From Actinospineispora acaciae DSM 45401 (GTDB lineage: Bacteria; Actinomycetota; Actinomycetes; Mycobacteriales; Pseudonocardiaceae), in contig NZ_JIAI01000001.1 in the NCBI RefSeq assembly GCF_000620785.1, forward strand, positions 372,001 through 436,000: a stretch of DNA of 64,000 bases. The letters are read 5' to 3'. Both the position numbers and the translations under genes were made by a program. Positions 30,217 through 37,979 of the stretch are shown here, one piece after another (position 1 is the first letter of the stretch; each line of letters starts with the position of its first letter). The notes under the pieces were generated by a model. The model saw only the letters and a list, made by a program, of their open reading frames with translations. It was not told where the DNA came from and did not search any database.

Positions 30217-31197
30217 ATGGCGGAGACGATCAACTACCGGCAGGTGATCTCCCGCGCGCTGGCAGACGGCCTCGCCTCGGACCCCCGGGTGATCTTCATC
30301 GGCGAGGACGTCGGCGCCGCCGGCGGGGCGTTCAAGTCCACCGTCGGGCTCCACCAGCGGTTCGGGCCGGACCGGGTCCGGGACACCCCGATCTCCGAGC
30401 AGGCCATCGTGGGTGCCGCGATCGGCGCCGCGATGAACGGGCTGCGACCGGTCGCGGAGATCATGTTCGCGGACTTCGCCGGGGTGTGCTTCGACCAGAT
30501 CGCCAACCAGCTCGCCAAGCACCGCTACATGACCGACGGGCAGGTCAGCCTGCCGGTCACCATCCGGATGGCCAACGGCGCCGGCGCCGGGTTCGCCGCC
30601 CAGCACTCCCAGCCGGCGGAGAACTGGTTCCTGAACATCCCCGGCCTCAAGATCGTGGTCCCGGCCACCGTGCCCGACCTCTACGGCCTGCTGCGCACCG
30701 CCATCGCCGACGACGACCCGGTGCTGTTCTTCGAGCACAAGAACCTGTTCGCGGTGAAGGGCGAGCTGGCCGACGACCCGCGTCCCATCCCGCTCGGGCT
30801 CGCCGACGTGGTCCGCAACGGCCGGGACGTCACGATCGTCGCCACCCAGCAGATGCGCCACCGCGCCGAGCGCGCCGCCGACCGGCTCGCGGCCGACGGC
30901 GTCGAGGCCACGGTGATCGACCCGCGCACCCTCGTCCCGTTCGACGACGACACGGTGGTGGCCAGCCTGCGCGAGACGTCCCGGCTGGTGGTGGTGCAGG
31001 AGGCGCCGGCGGCCGGGAGCTGGGGCGCGTCCCTGATCGCCCGCATGACCTGCCGGCACTTCGAGCTGTTCGACGCGCCGCCGCTGCTGGTGGCCGCCGA
31101 CGACACCCCGGTTCCGTACGCCCGCGAGCTGGAGGAGGCCTGGCTGCCCGGCGTCGAGCGCATCGTCGCCGAGACCCGCACGCTCGTCGCCTACTGA
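30217..31197 (+). CDS. Thiamine-diphosphate dehydrogenase E1 component, beta subunit
   Basis: 326 residues, three bases after the alpha gene. Transketolase-type pyrimidine-binding domain: MAETINYRQVISRALADGLASDPRVIFIGEDVG with the catalytic Glu region, DTPISEQAIVGAAIGAAMNGLRPVAEIMFADF, and ANGAGAGFAAQHSQ. The C-terminal transketolase domain follows (TVIDPRTLVPFDDDTVVASL; VVVQEAPAAGSWGAS). It completes the E1 heterotetramer. The downstream GDPD gene starts 21 bases later and may be a separate unit. Confidence 0.93.
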   Translation: MAETINYRQVISRALADGLASDPRVIFIGEDVGAAGGAFKSTVGLHQRFGPDRVRDTPISEQAIVGAAIGAAMNGLRPVAEIMFADFAGVCFDQIANQLAKHRYMTDGQVSLPVTIRMANGAGAGFAAQHSQPAENWFLNIPGLKIVVPATVPDLYGLLRTAIADDDPVLFFEHKNLFAVKGELADDPRPIPLGLADVVRNGRDVTIVATQQMRHRAERAADRLAADGVEATVIDPRTLVPFDDDTVVASLRETSRLVVVQEAPAAGSWGASLIARMTCRHFELFDAPPLLVAADDTPVPYARELEEAWLPGVERIVAETRTLVAY

Positions 31198-31218
31198 CCC
31201 TGGCAGACTGCGTGCATT

Positions 31219-32043
31219 GTGAGGCCCGACGAGCCCGCCGAGGTTGACGCCGACATCCCACACCCGTACCGGGCAGGCCCCTATCCCCGCGCGCTGGTGC
31301 ATCGAGGCTGGCAGCTCGGCGAGCTGGCCGGCATGGAGAACTCGATGGCCTCGTTCCGGCGGGCGCTGGCCGAGGGCTTCCGGTACCTGGAGATCGACGT
31401 CCACGCGACCTCGGACGGCGTGGTGGTGGTCGCGCACGACGCCACCCTGGACCGCACCACCGACGCCGTCGGCCCGATCGCCGAGCAGCCCTGGGAACGG
31501 GTCCGGCGCGCCCGGGTCGGCGGCCGGGAACCGGTGACCAGCCTGCGCGCGGTGATCGAGGAGCTGCCGAACGCGTTGCTCAACATCGACGTCAAGGCCG
31601 GCCCCGCCGTCCGCCCGACCCTGGAGCTGCTGGCCGAGACCGATGCCTGGCGGCGGGTCTGCCTGGCGTCCTTCTCCGCCGTGCGGCTGGCCAGGCTGCG
31701 CCGAGGCGCCCGGGCGCGGGTGCTCACGTCGTGCTCGCCCGCCGACGCGCTGGCGCTGCGGATCGACGGCTGGCTGCGGCAGGCGCGGGTGGGCCGGGTC
31801 GGCGGGCTGCTCCCGGTGCCGGCCCAGCTGGCGCAGCTCCCCCGCCGGCAGGGGCCGCTGACGGTGGTGGAGCCCGCGCTCATCGAGGCCGCCCACCGCC
31901 GGGGCATGGAGGTCCACGTCTGGACGGTGAACGACCCCGCCGAGATGCGCGAGCTGCTGGACATGGGGGTGGACGGGCTAGTCACCGACCGTCCGGACCG
32001 GCTGCGCGAGGTGCTGGCCGAGCGCGGCCAGTGGCGCGGGTGA
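31219..32043 (+). CDS. Glycerophosphodiester phosphodiesterase
   Basis: 274 residues from a GTG. GDPD fold: LVHRGWQL with the first catalytic His and Arg, MENSMASFRRALAEGFRYLEIDVHATSDGVVVVAHDATLDRTTD with the metal-binding Glu/Asp and the second His, and LLNIDVKAG with the next acid. The C-terminus VHVWTVNDPAEMRELLDMGVDGLVTDRPDRL is typical. It hydrolyses glycerophosphodiesters to glycerol-3-phosphate and an alcohol. No signal peptide, so cytosolic. Its stop overlaps the start of the UMF1 transporter (GTGA). Confidence 0.92.
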   Translation: MRPDEPAEVDADIPHPYRAGPYPRALVHRGWQLGELAGMENSMASFRRALAEGFRYLEIDVHATSDGVVVVAHDATLDRTTDAVGPIAEQPWERVRRARVGGREPVTSLRAVIEELPNALLNIDVKAGPAVRPTLELLAETDAWRRVCLASFSAVRLARLRRGARARVLTSCSPADALALRIDGWLRQARVGRVGGLLPVPAQLAQLPRRQGPLTVVEPALIEAAHRRGMEVHVWTVNDPAEMRELLDMGVDGLVTDRPDRLREVLAERGQWRG

Positions 32044-33398
32044 CGAACCGCCGGCTCACCCGTGAGCAGCGCGGTTGGTGCGTGTACGACTGGGCCAACT
32101 CGGTGTTCCAGACGTCCGTGCTCACCATTTTCCTGTCCCTGCACCTGACCGAGGTGGTCACCGCCGACGCCCGCGCCTCCGGCCAGGCGTGCGTCACCGC
32201 GCTGCGGGAGTGCGAGGTGTCCTTTCTCGGCGCGCGGGTCCAGGCCGGTTCGGTGCTCGGGTTCCTGCTGGCCGCGTCGACGATCCTGCAGCTGCTGGTG
32301 CTGCCGATCACCGGCGCGATCGCCGACCGGGCACGCAACAAGCGCGCGCTGCTGGGCGGGTTCGCCTTCACCGGCGCCGCCGCCACCTGCGGCCTGGCCC
32401 AGATCCACGGCACCTCGTGGGAGCTCGGCGCCGCCCTGTTCGCCCTGGCCAACCTGTGTTATTACGCCTCGATAGTCGTCTACTACGCGTTCCTGCCCGA
32501 GATCGCGGAGCCGGACCAGCGGGACAACGTCTCGGCGAAGGGCTGGGCCTTCGGCTACCTGGGCGGCGGGCTCTGCCTCGCGCTCAACATCGTGATCATC
32601 CAGGCCCGCGAGCCGCTCGGGCTGTCCGAGGCCGACGCGATCCGGGTGGCCTTCGTGGTGTGCGGCGTGTGGTGGGCGGTGTTCACCGTGATCCCGCTGC
32701 GCCGGCTCACCGAGCACCGGGCCCCGCTCGGGCCCGAGCGCGGCGGGGCGCTGCTGACCGCCGGGTTCCGCCAGCTCGGCCGGACCCTGGCGGCGGCGCG
32801 GCGGTTCCCGATCACGCTCGCCTTCCTGGCCGCCTTCCTGGTCTTCATCGACGGCATCAACACGGTCGCCGAGACCGCCGGCCTCTACGGCTCCCAGGAG
32901 CTGAAACTTCCCATCGAGGTACTCACCATCACGATCCTGATCGTGCAGTTCGTCGCCTTCGGCGGCGGGCTGGCGCACGGCCGGCTGGCCGCCCGGATCG
33001 GCGCGAAGCGGACGATCCTGGTCAGCCTGACGGTGTGGGTGGCGGTCATCTCGGCCGCCTACTTCGTGCAGGCCGGCGAGCGGCTGCAGTTTTACGGGCT
33101 GGCGCTCGGCATCGGACTGGTGCTGGGCGGGACCGCCGCGATGTCCCGCTCGCTGTACAGCCAGCTGGTGCCGGTCGGCCAGGAGGCGCAGTACTTCGCG
33201 CTCTACACCCTCGGCGAGCGGGGGACGTCCTGGCTGGGGCCGCTGGTGTTCTCCTTGGTGGCGAACGCGACCGGATCGTTCCGGCCCGCGATCCTGTCCC
33301 TGATCACCTTCCTGGCCGTGGGGTTTGCGCTGGTGGCGGCGGTTCCGGTGCGCCGGGGCATCCGGGCCGCCGGGAACCCGGAGCCAGACCTGGTCTGA
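32040..33398 (+). CDS. UMF1-family (Atg22-like) MFS transporter
   Basis: 452 residues from the GTG at 32040; the longer open frame upstream only shadows GDPD. It begins RLTREQRGWCVYDWANSVFQTSVLTIFLSLHL, in which YDWANSVF is the UMF1 signature, and continues with GAIADRARNKRALLGG, YYAFLPEIAEPDQRDNVSAKGWAFGYLGGGL and LVPVGQEAQYFALYTLGERGTSWLGPL. About 12 helices. The family is related to yeast vacuolar Atg22; its bacterial substrates are not established. It is coupled to GDPD, so it may export or import a lipid-derived or amino-acid product. Confidence 0.9.
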   Translation: MTNRRLTREQRGWCVYDWANSVFQTSVLTIFLSLHLTEVVTADARASGQACVTALRECEVSFLGARVQAGSVLGFLLAASTILQLLVLPITGAIADRARNKRALLGGFAFTGAAATCGLAQIHGTSWELGAALFALANLCYYASIVVYYAFLPEIAEPDQRDNVSAKGWAFGYLGGGLCLALNIVIIQAREPLGLSEADAIRVAFVVCGVWWAVFTVIPLRRLTEHRAPLGPERGGALLTAGFRQLGRTLAAARRFPITLAFLAAFLVFIDGINTVAETAGLYGSQELKLPIEVLTITILIVQFVAFGGGLAHGRLAARIGAKRTILVSLTVWVAVISAAYFVQAGERLQFYGLALGIGLVLGGTAAMSRSLYSQLVPVGQEAQYFALYTLGERGTSWLGPLVFSLVANATGSFRPAILSLITFLAVGFALVAAVPVRRGIRAAGNPEPDLV

Positions 33399-33401
33399 AA
33401 T

Positions 33402-33417
33402 TGTGACGCAAGTCACA
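33402..33417. promoter_or_regulatory. CRP/GlxR-type site
   Basis: TGTGACGCAAGTCACA: a perfect match to TGTGA-N6-TCACA and a full palindrome of six-base arms. It lies just after the UMF1 stop and about 140 bases before the sigma-R-type promoter of rbpA, so cAMP-dependent control of rbpA transcription is possible. Confidence 0.65.
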
Positions 33418-33540
33418 CGTGGCTACCCGGTCACAAAGATGATTACGTGACGAGGTTTTAGGGGACACTGTGGGGCGGCACGGAGGCGGCATGTTTCGAC
33501 AAGTGTCACTCACGACACGTCGACCGACGTGCCGCAGAGG

Positions 33541-33566
33541 GGAACGTACGCGCTAGGGGTGACGTT
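33541..33566 (+). promoter_or_regulatory. Sigma-R-type (thiol-oxidative stress) promoter of rbpA
   Basis: GGAAC (33541-33545), an 18-base spacer and GTT (33564-33566). This matches the GGAAT-N18-GTT pattern of SigR/SigH promoters with one change. In Streptomyces rbpA is known to be SigR-dependent. Confidence 0.7.
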
Positions 33567-33628
33567 ACACGAGGAGTTAGGAGCCTGGGATCCCCTCCTC
33601 CGGGCCCACGAAGTGAAAGGAAGACATC

Positions 33629-33973
33629 ATGGCGGACCGTGTGCTGCGAGGCAGCCGGCTCGGGGCTGTCAGCTACGAGACCGACCGCAATCACGACCTC
33701 GCGCCGCGCCGGTCGGTCCAGTACGCCTGCCCCAAGGGCCACGACTTCGACGTTCCCTTCTCCGATGACGCCGAGCCACCGATGACCTGGGAGTGTCGGC
33801 TGCACGGCAGCGTCTCCAAGATGATCGACGGCATCGAGCCGGAGGCCAAGAAGGTCAAGCCACCGCGTACGCACTGGGACATGCTGCTGGAGCGGCGGTC
33901 GGTGGCCGAGCTGGACGAGCTGCTCTCCGAGCGGCTCGAGGAGCTGCGTGGGCGTCGCTCGAAGACTGCGTAA
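33629..33973 (+). CDS. rbpA: RNA polymerase-binding protein RbpA
   Basis: 114 residues. An actinobacteria-specific general transcription factor that binds RNA polymerase and group 1/2 sigma factors and stabilises the open complex. The core RSVQYACPKGHDFDVPFSDDAEPPMTWECRLHGS carries the zinc-site cysteines (ACPKGH, WECRLHG). The sigma-interaction helix follows (KPPRTHWDMLLERRSVAELDELLSERLEELR). The ATG has AAAGGAAG upstream. It is preceded by a sigma-R-type promoter and followed by a strong hairpin terminator. Confidence 0.97.
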   Translation: MADRVLRGSRLGAVSYETDRNHDLAPRRSVQYACPKGHDFDVPFSDDAEPPMTWECRLHGSVSKMIDGIEPEAKKVKPPRTHWDMLLERRSVAELDELLSERLEELRGRRSKTA

Positions 33974-34004
33974 GCTGCGTTAGCTGGGCCGCACAGCGGC
34001 CGTG

Positions 34005-34040
34005 GTGTCGGCCTGATCCCCGATGGGGTCAGGCCGACAC
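34005..34040. terminator. Bidirectional hairpin terminator between rbpA and ppm1
   Basis: GTGTCGGCCTGATCCCC followed after GAT by GGGGTCAGGCCGACAC: a stem of about 16 pairs with one bulged A. TGCGTTTTC follows on the rbpA side. It separates two convergent genes, so it can serve both. Confidence 0.85.
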
Positions 34041-34058
34041 TGCGTTTTCGGCGGGGTT

Positions 34059-34835
34059 TCAGGCGGAGACGGCGTCCCGGGGGCGGCCTTCGTCGCCGGA
34101 GCCGAGGCGGCTGCGCAGGCCCCAGCGGGTGACCCGCCACAGCGCCTCGCGGACGATGAAGCCGCTCATCTTGGAGTAGCCGTGCTCGCGCTCGGTGAAG
34201 GTGATCGGCACCTCGCTGACCCGGAAGCCGGCCTGCACCGTGCGCCAGGCCATGTCGATCTGGAAGCAGTAGCCCTGCGAGTCGACGTCGTCGAGGTCCA
34301 GCTCGGAGAGCACGTCGTAGCGGAACACCCGGTATCCGGCGGTGATGTCCCGGATCGGGACCCGCAGCGCCAGCCGGGAGTAGAGGTTGCCGCCCCGGGA
34401 CAGCAGCTCCCGGCGCTTGGGCCAGTTCACCACGGTGCCGCCGGGGACGTAGCGCGACCCGATCACCAGGTCGGCGTCGGTGAGCTCGTCCACCATGGCC
34501 GGCAGGCTCTCCGGCGGGTGCGAGCCGTCCGCGTCCATCTGGACGATCGTGCGGTAGCCGTTGCGCAGCGCCCACCCGAAGCCCGCCAGGTAGGCCGCGC
34601 CGAGGCCGCCCTTGCCCTCCCGGTGGAGCACCTGGACCCGGGGGTCGGCGCCGGCCATCTCGTCGGCCAGCTCGCCGGTGCCGTCCGGGCTGGCGTCGTC
34701 GACCACCAGCACGTGCGCGTCCGGCGTCGCGGCGTGCACCCGGCGGACGATCGGCGGCAGGTTGTCCCGCTCGTTGTAGGTGGGGATGACCACCAGCAAC
34801 GAACCGCCGTCGCTCTCAGCCTGCCGGTCAGCCAT
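34059..34835 (-). CDS. ppm1: Polyprenol monophosphomannose synthase
   Basis: 258 residues from the ATG at 34835. A GT2 glycosyltransferase that makes polyprenyl-phosphomannose from GDP-mannose, the donor for mannolipids, lipoglycans and protein mannosylation. Family motifs: [64 protein letters not shown] (DAD) and [10 protein letters not shown]. It lacks the C-terminal membrane domain seen in some Dpm1 types. It overlaps the upstream lnt gene by eight bases. In mycobacteria these two activities are fused in one Ppm1 polypeptide, so here they are split. Confidence 0.94.
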   Translation of the reverse strand: MADRQAESDGGSLLVVIPTYNERDNLPPIVRRVHAATPDAHVLVVDDASPDGTGELADEMAGADPRVQVLHREGKGGLGAAYLAGFGWALRNGYRTIVQMDADGSHPPESLPAMVDELTDADLVIGSRYVPGGTVVNWPKRRELLSRGGNLYSRLALRVPIRDITAGYRVFRYDVLSELDLDDVDSQGYCFQIDMAWRTVQAGFRVSEVPITFTEREHGYSKMSGFIVREALWRVTRWGLRSRLGSGDEGRPRDAVSA

Positions 34836-36456
34836 CCTGGTCCTCTCGGGTCTCGTCTCGTGCCGTCTGGGTCGAACCGGCGCGCCGGCGACGCAGCGCG
34901 ACACCGAACGCGACAACTCCCGCCGCCGCGAGCACCCACTCCGGGACGGCGCCGAGGCGGGTGGCCACGGTGACCGTCGTACGCAGCGGGACGCGCTCGA
35001 CCAGCGCCGCCGGGCTGAACAGCTCGGAGCGGGAGAGCACTGCGCCGTCCGGAGCAATGATCGCACTCACCCCGCTGGTGGCCGCGACCAGTACCGCCCT
35101 GTCGTGCTCGACGGCCCGCAGCCGGGACATCGCGAGCTGCTGGTAGGTCATCTCCGAGCGGCCGAACGTGGCGTTGTTCGTGGGCACGGTGAGCAGCTGC
35201 GCCCCGTTGCGGACGCTGTCGTTCACCAGGTCGTCGAAGGCGACCTCCCAGCAGATGGCCACCCCGACCGGGATGCCGGCGAGCTGGACCACGCCCGGTC
35301 CCTCGCCCGGCACGAAGAAGCCGGCCCGGTCGGCGTAGGAGGAGAACAGCCGGAAGAAGCCACGCCACGGCAGGTACTCGCCGAACGGCTGGACCCGGCG
35401 CTTGTCGTTGCGCTGGGTAGGCCCCACCCCGGGCTCCCAGACCAGCGCCGAGTTCGCGGTGTGCCGACCGTCCGGGAGCACCAGCACGGCTCCCACCAGG
35501 ATCGGCACGCCCATCCTGGCCGAGGCGGCGCTGATCCGAGCGAACGCGTCGGCGTTGCGCAGCGGGTCGATGTCCGAGGAGTTCTCCGGCCAGATCACCA
35601 CCTCGGGGCGGGGTGCGCGGCCGGCCGCGACGTCGTCGGCGAGCTGCATGGTGCGGCGCACGTGGTTGTCCAGCACGGCGCGGCGCTGGGCGTTGAAGTC
35701 GAGCCCGAGCCGGGGCACGCTGCCCTGGATCGCGGCCGCCGTGACCGTCCGCTCCGGCGACGGCGCGCCCGACGCAAAGGCCCCGGTCAGCGCGGCCGGG
35801 ACGGCCATCGCGACCACCACCGGCAGCACCGCGCACGCGGCCGCCGGCACCCGCCACCGCGAGGTGAGCACCGCCCGCGCCAGCGCGGCCAGCCCGAAGC
35901 CGGTGAGCACCACCGCGAAGGACACCAGCGGGGTGCCGCCGACGGCGGCCAGCCGGGCGAACGGGCCGTCGGCCTGGGAGTACGCCACCTTCCCCCACGG
36001 GAAGCCGCCGAACGGGAACCGCGAGCTGGCCGCCTCGGTGGCCACCCAGAGCGCGGCCGACCACACCGGAGCCCAGGCCAGCCGGGAGGCGATGGCGATC
36101 GCCGTGGCCCCCACCGCGAGGAACAGCGCCTCCAGGGCGGCCAGCGCCAGCCACGGGACCGGGCCCACGTAGATGCCGATCCAGGGCAGCAGCGGTACGA
36201 AGTAGCCGAGCCCGAACAACAGCCCGAGCCCGAAGCCGGCGCGCCCCCGCCGGCCCCGCAGCGCGGCCGCGAGCAGGGCGAACCCGATCGGCGCCAGCCA
36301 CCACAGGGTCCGGGGGGCACAGGCGAGGTAGAGCAGTACGCCGCCGGCCGGGGCGGCGAGCAGCCGGGCCACCGAGGCCGGGCGCGGCCATCTCGGCCGG
36401 CGACCGGGCGGCTCCGAGCGCGCCGGAGCCTGCGCCGTGGCCGGGGTCGACGTCAC
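34828..36456 (-). CDS. lnt: Apolipoprotein N-acyltransferase
   Basis: 542 residues. The N-terminal half has about six to seven helices and the second half is a nitrilase-like domain outside the membrane. The catalytic triad is visible: Glu in [10 protein letters not shown], Lys in [18 protein letters not shown], Cys in [14 protein letters not shown] final helix ([15 protein letters not shown]) closes the protein. It N-acylates the lipid-modified cysteine of lipoproteins such as the two binding proteins in this window. It is coupled with ppm1, a pairing conserved in actinobacteria. Confidence 0.95.
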   Translation of the reverse strand: MTSTPATAQAPARSEPPGRRPRWPRPASVARLLAAPAGGVLLYLACAPRTLWWLAPIGFALLAAALRGRRGRAGFGLGLLFGLGYFVPLLPWIGIYVGPVPWLALAALEALFLAVGATAIAIASRLAWAPVWSAALWVATEAASSRFPFGGFPWGKVAYSQADGPFARLAAVGGTPLVSFAVVLTGFGLAALARAVLTSRWRVPAAACAVLPVVVAMAVPAALTGAFASGAPSPERTVTAAAIQGSVPRLGLDFNAQRRAVLDNHVRRTMQLADDVAAGRAPRPEVVIWPENSSDIDPLRNADAFARISAASARMGVPILVGAVLVLPDGRHTANSALVWEPGVGPTQRNDKRRVQPFGEYLPWRGFFRLFSSYADRAGFFVPGEGPGVVQLAGIPVGVAICWEVAFDDLVNDSVRNGAQLLTVPTNNATFGRSEMTYQQLAMSRLRAVEHDRAVLVAATSGVSAIIAPDGAVLSRSELFSPAALVERVPLRTTVTVATRLGAVPEWVLAAAGVVAFGVALRRRRAGSTQTARDETREDQDG

Positions 36457-36512
36457 CGGGTCAGCTTAGTGTCGGCTCACCCGGTTCACCGGCCCGGGCC
36501 AGGCTGGACGGC

Positions 36513-36701
36513 TCAGTAGGCGCGCTTGGGCATGATCACCCAGAGCACCAGGTAGATCACGAACTGCGGCCCCGGCAGCAGGCAGGACAGCAGGAACAGC
36601 ACCCGGACCACGAACGGGCTCATGCCGAACCGTTCGGCCAGGCCGGCGCACACACCAGCGATGATGGCCCCCTCCCGGGGGCGGGTCAGCGTCGAGCTCA
36701 C
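36513..36701 (-). CDS. PspC-domain small membrane protein
   Basis: 62 residues from the GTG at 36701 (AAGGAGG upstream); a longer reading from 36767 adds Pro/Gly-rich residues that do not look coding. The sequence LTRPREGAIIAGVCAGLAERFGMSPFVVRVLFLLSCLLPG is the PspC core with one amphipathic and one or two hydrophobic helices, ending VIYLVLWVIMPKRAY. PspC proteins sense or stabilise membrane stress. No other psp genes are adjacent. Confidence 0.9.
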   Translation of the reverse strand: MSSTLTRPREGAIIAGVCAGLAERFGMSPFVVRVLFLLSCLLPGPQFVIYLVLWVIMPKRAY

Positions 36702-36910
36702 CGGATCCTCCTTCGCGCACGGCGTCTCGGGCGCCGTCGTGCCTCCAGGATGCCCACCCTCGGGCATGGTTGAACTCCGTGACGTCCCCGATTTTCCGGC
36801 TCGGGGTCACCCCGACCCCACCCCTTCGGCGCAACGAGATCACGATCGGTGCGGGCGGGTACGGCCGTGCGTGGCGCGTGCCCACACGATCAGCCAGTTC
36901 TCCCCCTGCC

Positions 36911-36932
36911 GATCACTGGTTACGGTGATCTC
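36911..36932 (+). promoter_or_regulatory. Inverted repeat and leaderless -10 before the SGNH hydrolase
   Basis: GATCAC-TGGTTACG-GTGATC (36911-36930) ends two bases before the GTG. Inside it, TACGGT (36921-36926) sits six bases from the start codon and would serve as a leaderless -10. An operator overlapping the -10 is likely. Confidence 0.45.
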
Positions 36933-37976
36933 GTGGCCCGAGGCGTCGGCAGGTTCCTGGTCATCGTGTCGGCGGTTCTGCTCGGGGTGGCGGTGCCGGG
37001 CACGGCGGGCGCCATCGTGCCGGCCGGGAAGCAGACGGCGATCGTGGCGCTCGGCGACAGCTCAGCGTCCGGTGAGGGCGCCGGCGACTACGAGCCGGGC
37101 ACCCGGGGCGAGCGGGGCGACTGGTGTCACCGCTCCTCGCAGGCCTACGTCCGGCGCACCGGCCTGGCCAGCACCTCGGTCAACCTGGCCTGTTCCGGCG
37201 CGGCGTCGGCGCACGTCGGGTTCGGCTCCGCGCGCCGCTACACCGAGCGCTCCCAGGCGCAGCGCCTGGTCGAGGTGGCGCGCGCGCACCGGGTCACCGC
37301 GGTGGTCGCCCAGCTCGGGGTGAACGACGACCCCGGGTTCGGCCCGGCGGTGGTGCGGTGCGTGGCGGCGTACCTGAACCGGGCGCTGCCCGGGTGCTCC
37401 GGCGAGCTGGGCGACCAGTGGCGCGGTCGGCTGGCGGCGATGGCGCCCAAGGTGGAGAAGGCGCTCGGCGACGTGCGCGCCGCGATGCGCCAGGCCGGGT
37501 ACCGCGACCAGGACTACACGCTGGTGCTGGCGTCCTACCCGTCGCCGGTCACCGAGTCGATGGTGCCGGCGCACGGGCTGAGCTGCCCGATCCGCGTCGA
37601 GGACGCCCGCTGGGGGCGTACCGTCGCGGTCCCCCAGCTCTCGGCGGCGCTAGCCGGCGCCGCCGAGCAGTCCGGCGCCCGGTTCCTAGACCTGTCCCGG
37701 GCCGCCGAGGGGCGCGAGGCGTGCACCAGCGCCGGCCCGGAGTGGCAGCGCCGGCTGGCCGTCAACCCGGAGGCGCTGGTGCAGGGTGGGGCGGGCGGCC
37801 TGTCCCACCTCGCCCAGGAGTCGTTCCACCTGAATGCGGCCGGGCACGGCCAGGTGGCCGGCTGCCTGGCCGAGTTCGTCAGGGGCACCGCGACCAAGGC
37901 GCGCTGCCTGGCCGGCAAGGACGGCCGGTTGCACGCGGTGGCCAACCAGGCCGAGCCGGCGCGGGCCGGCCGCTGA
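36933..37976 (+). CDS. Secreted SGNH/GDSL hydrolase
   Basis: 347 residues from the GTG at 36933. The N-terminus is a signal peptide (RFLVIVSAVLLGVAVPGTAGAI, cleavage probably after GTAGA). Block I is IVALGDSSASGEGAGDYEPG, a GDS motif with nucleophile Ser; block III is VVAQLGVNDDPGF with Asn; block V is ESFHLNAAGHGQ with His. Several cysteines (DWCHRSS, NLACSGA, VRCVA, PGCSGE, LSCPI, REACTS, AGCLAE, ARCLAG) suggest disulfides in an extracellular enzyme. It is probably an esterase or lipase; the substrate is unknown. It ends three bases from the convergent MinD/ParA-like gene. Confidence 0.88.
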   Translation: MARGVGRFLVIVSAVLLGVAVPGTAGAIVPAGKQTAIVALGDSSASGEGAGDYEPGTRGERGDWCHRSSQAYVRRTGLASTSVNLACSGAASAHVGFGSARRYTERSQAQRLVEVARAHRVTAVVAQLGVNDDPGFGPAVVRCVAAYLNRALPGCSGELGDQWRGRLAAMAPKVEKALGDVRAAMRQAGYRDQDYTLVLASYPSPVTESMVPAHGLSCPIRVEDARWGRTVAVPQLSAALAGAAEQSGARFLDLSRAAEGREACTSAGPEWQRRLAVNPEALVQGGAGGLSHLAQESFHLNAAGHGQVAGCLAEFVRGTATKARCLAGKDGRLHAVANQAEPARAGR

Positions 37977-37979
37977 GGG

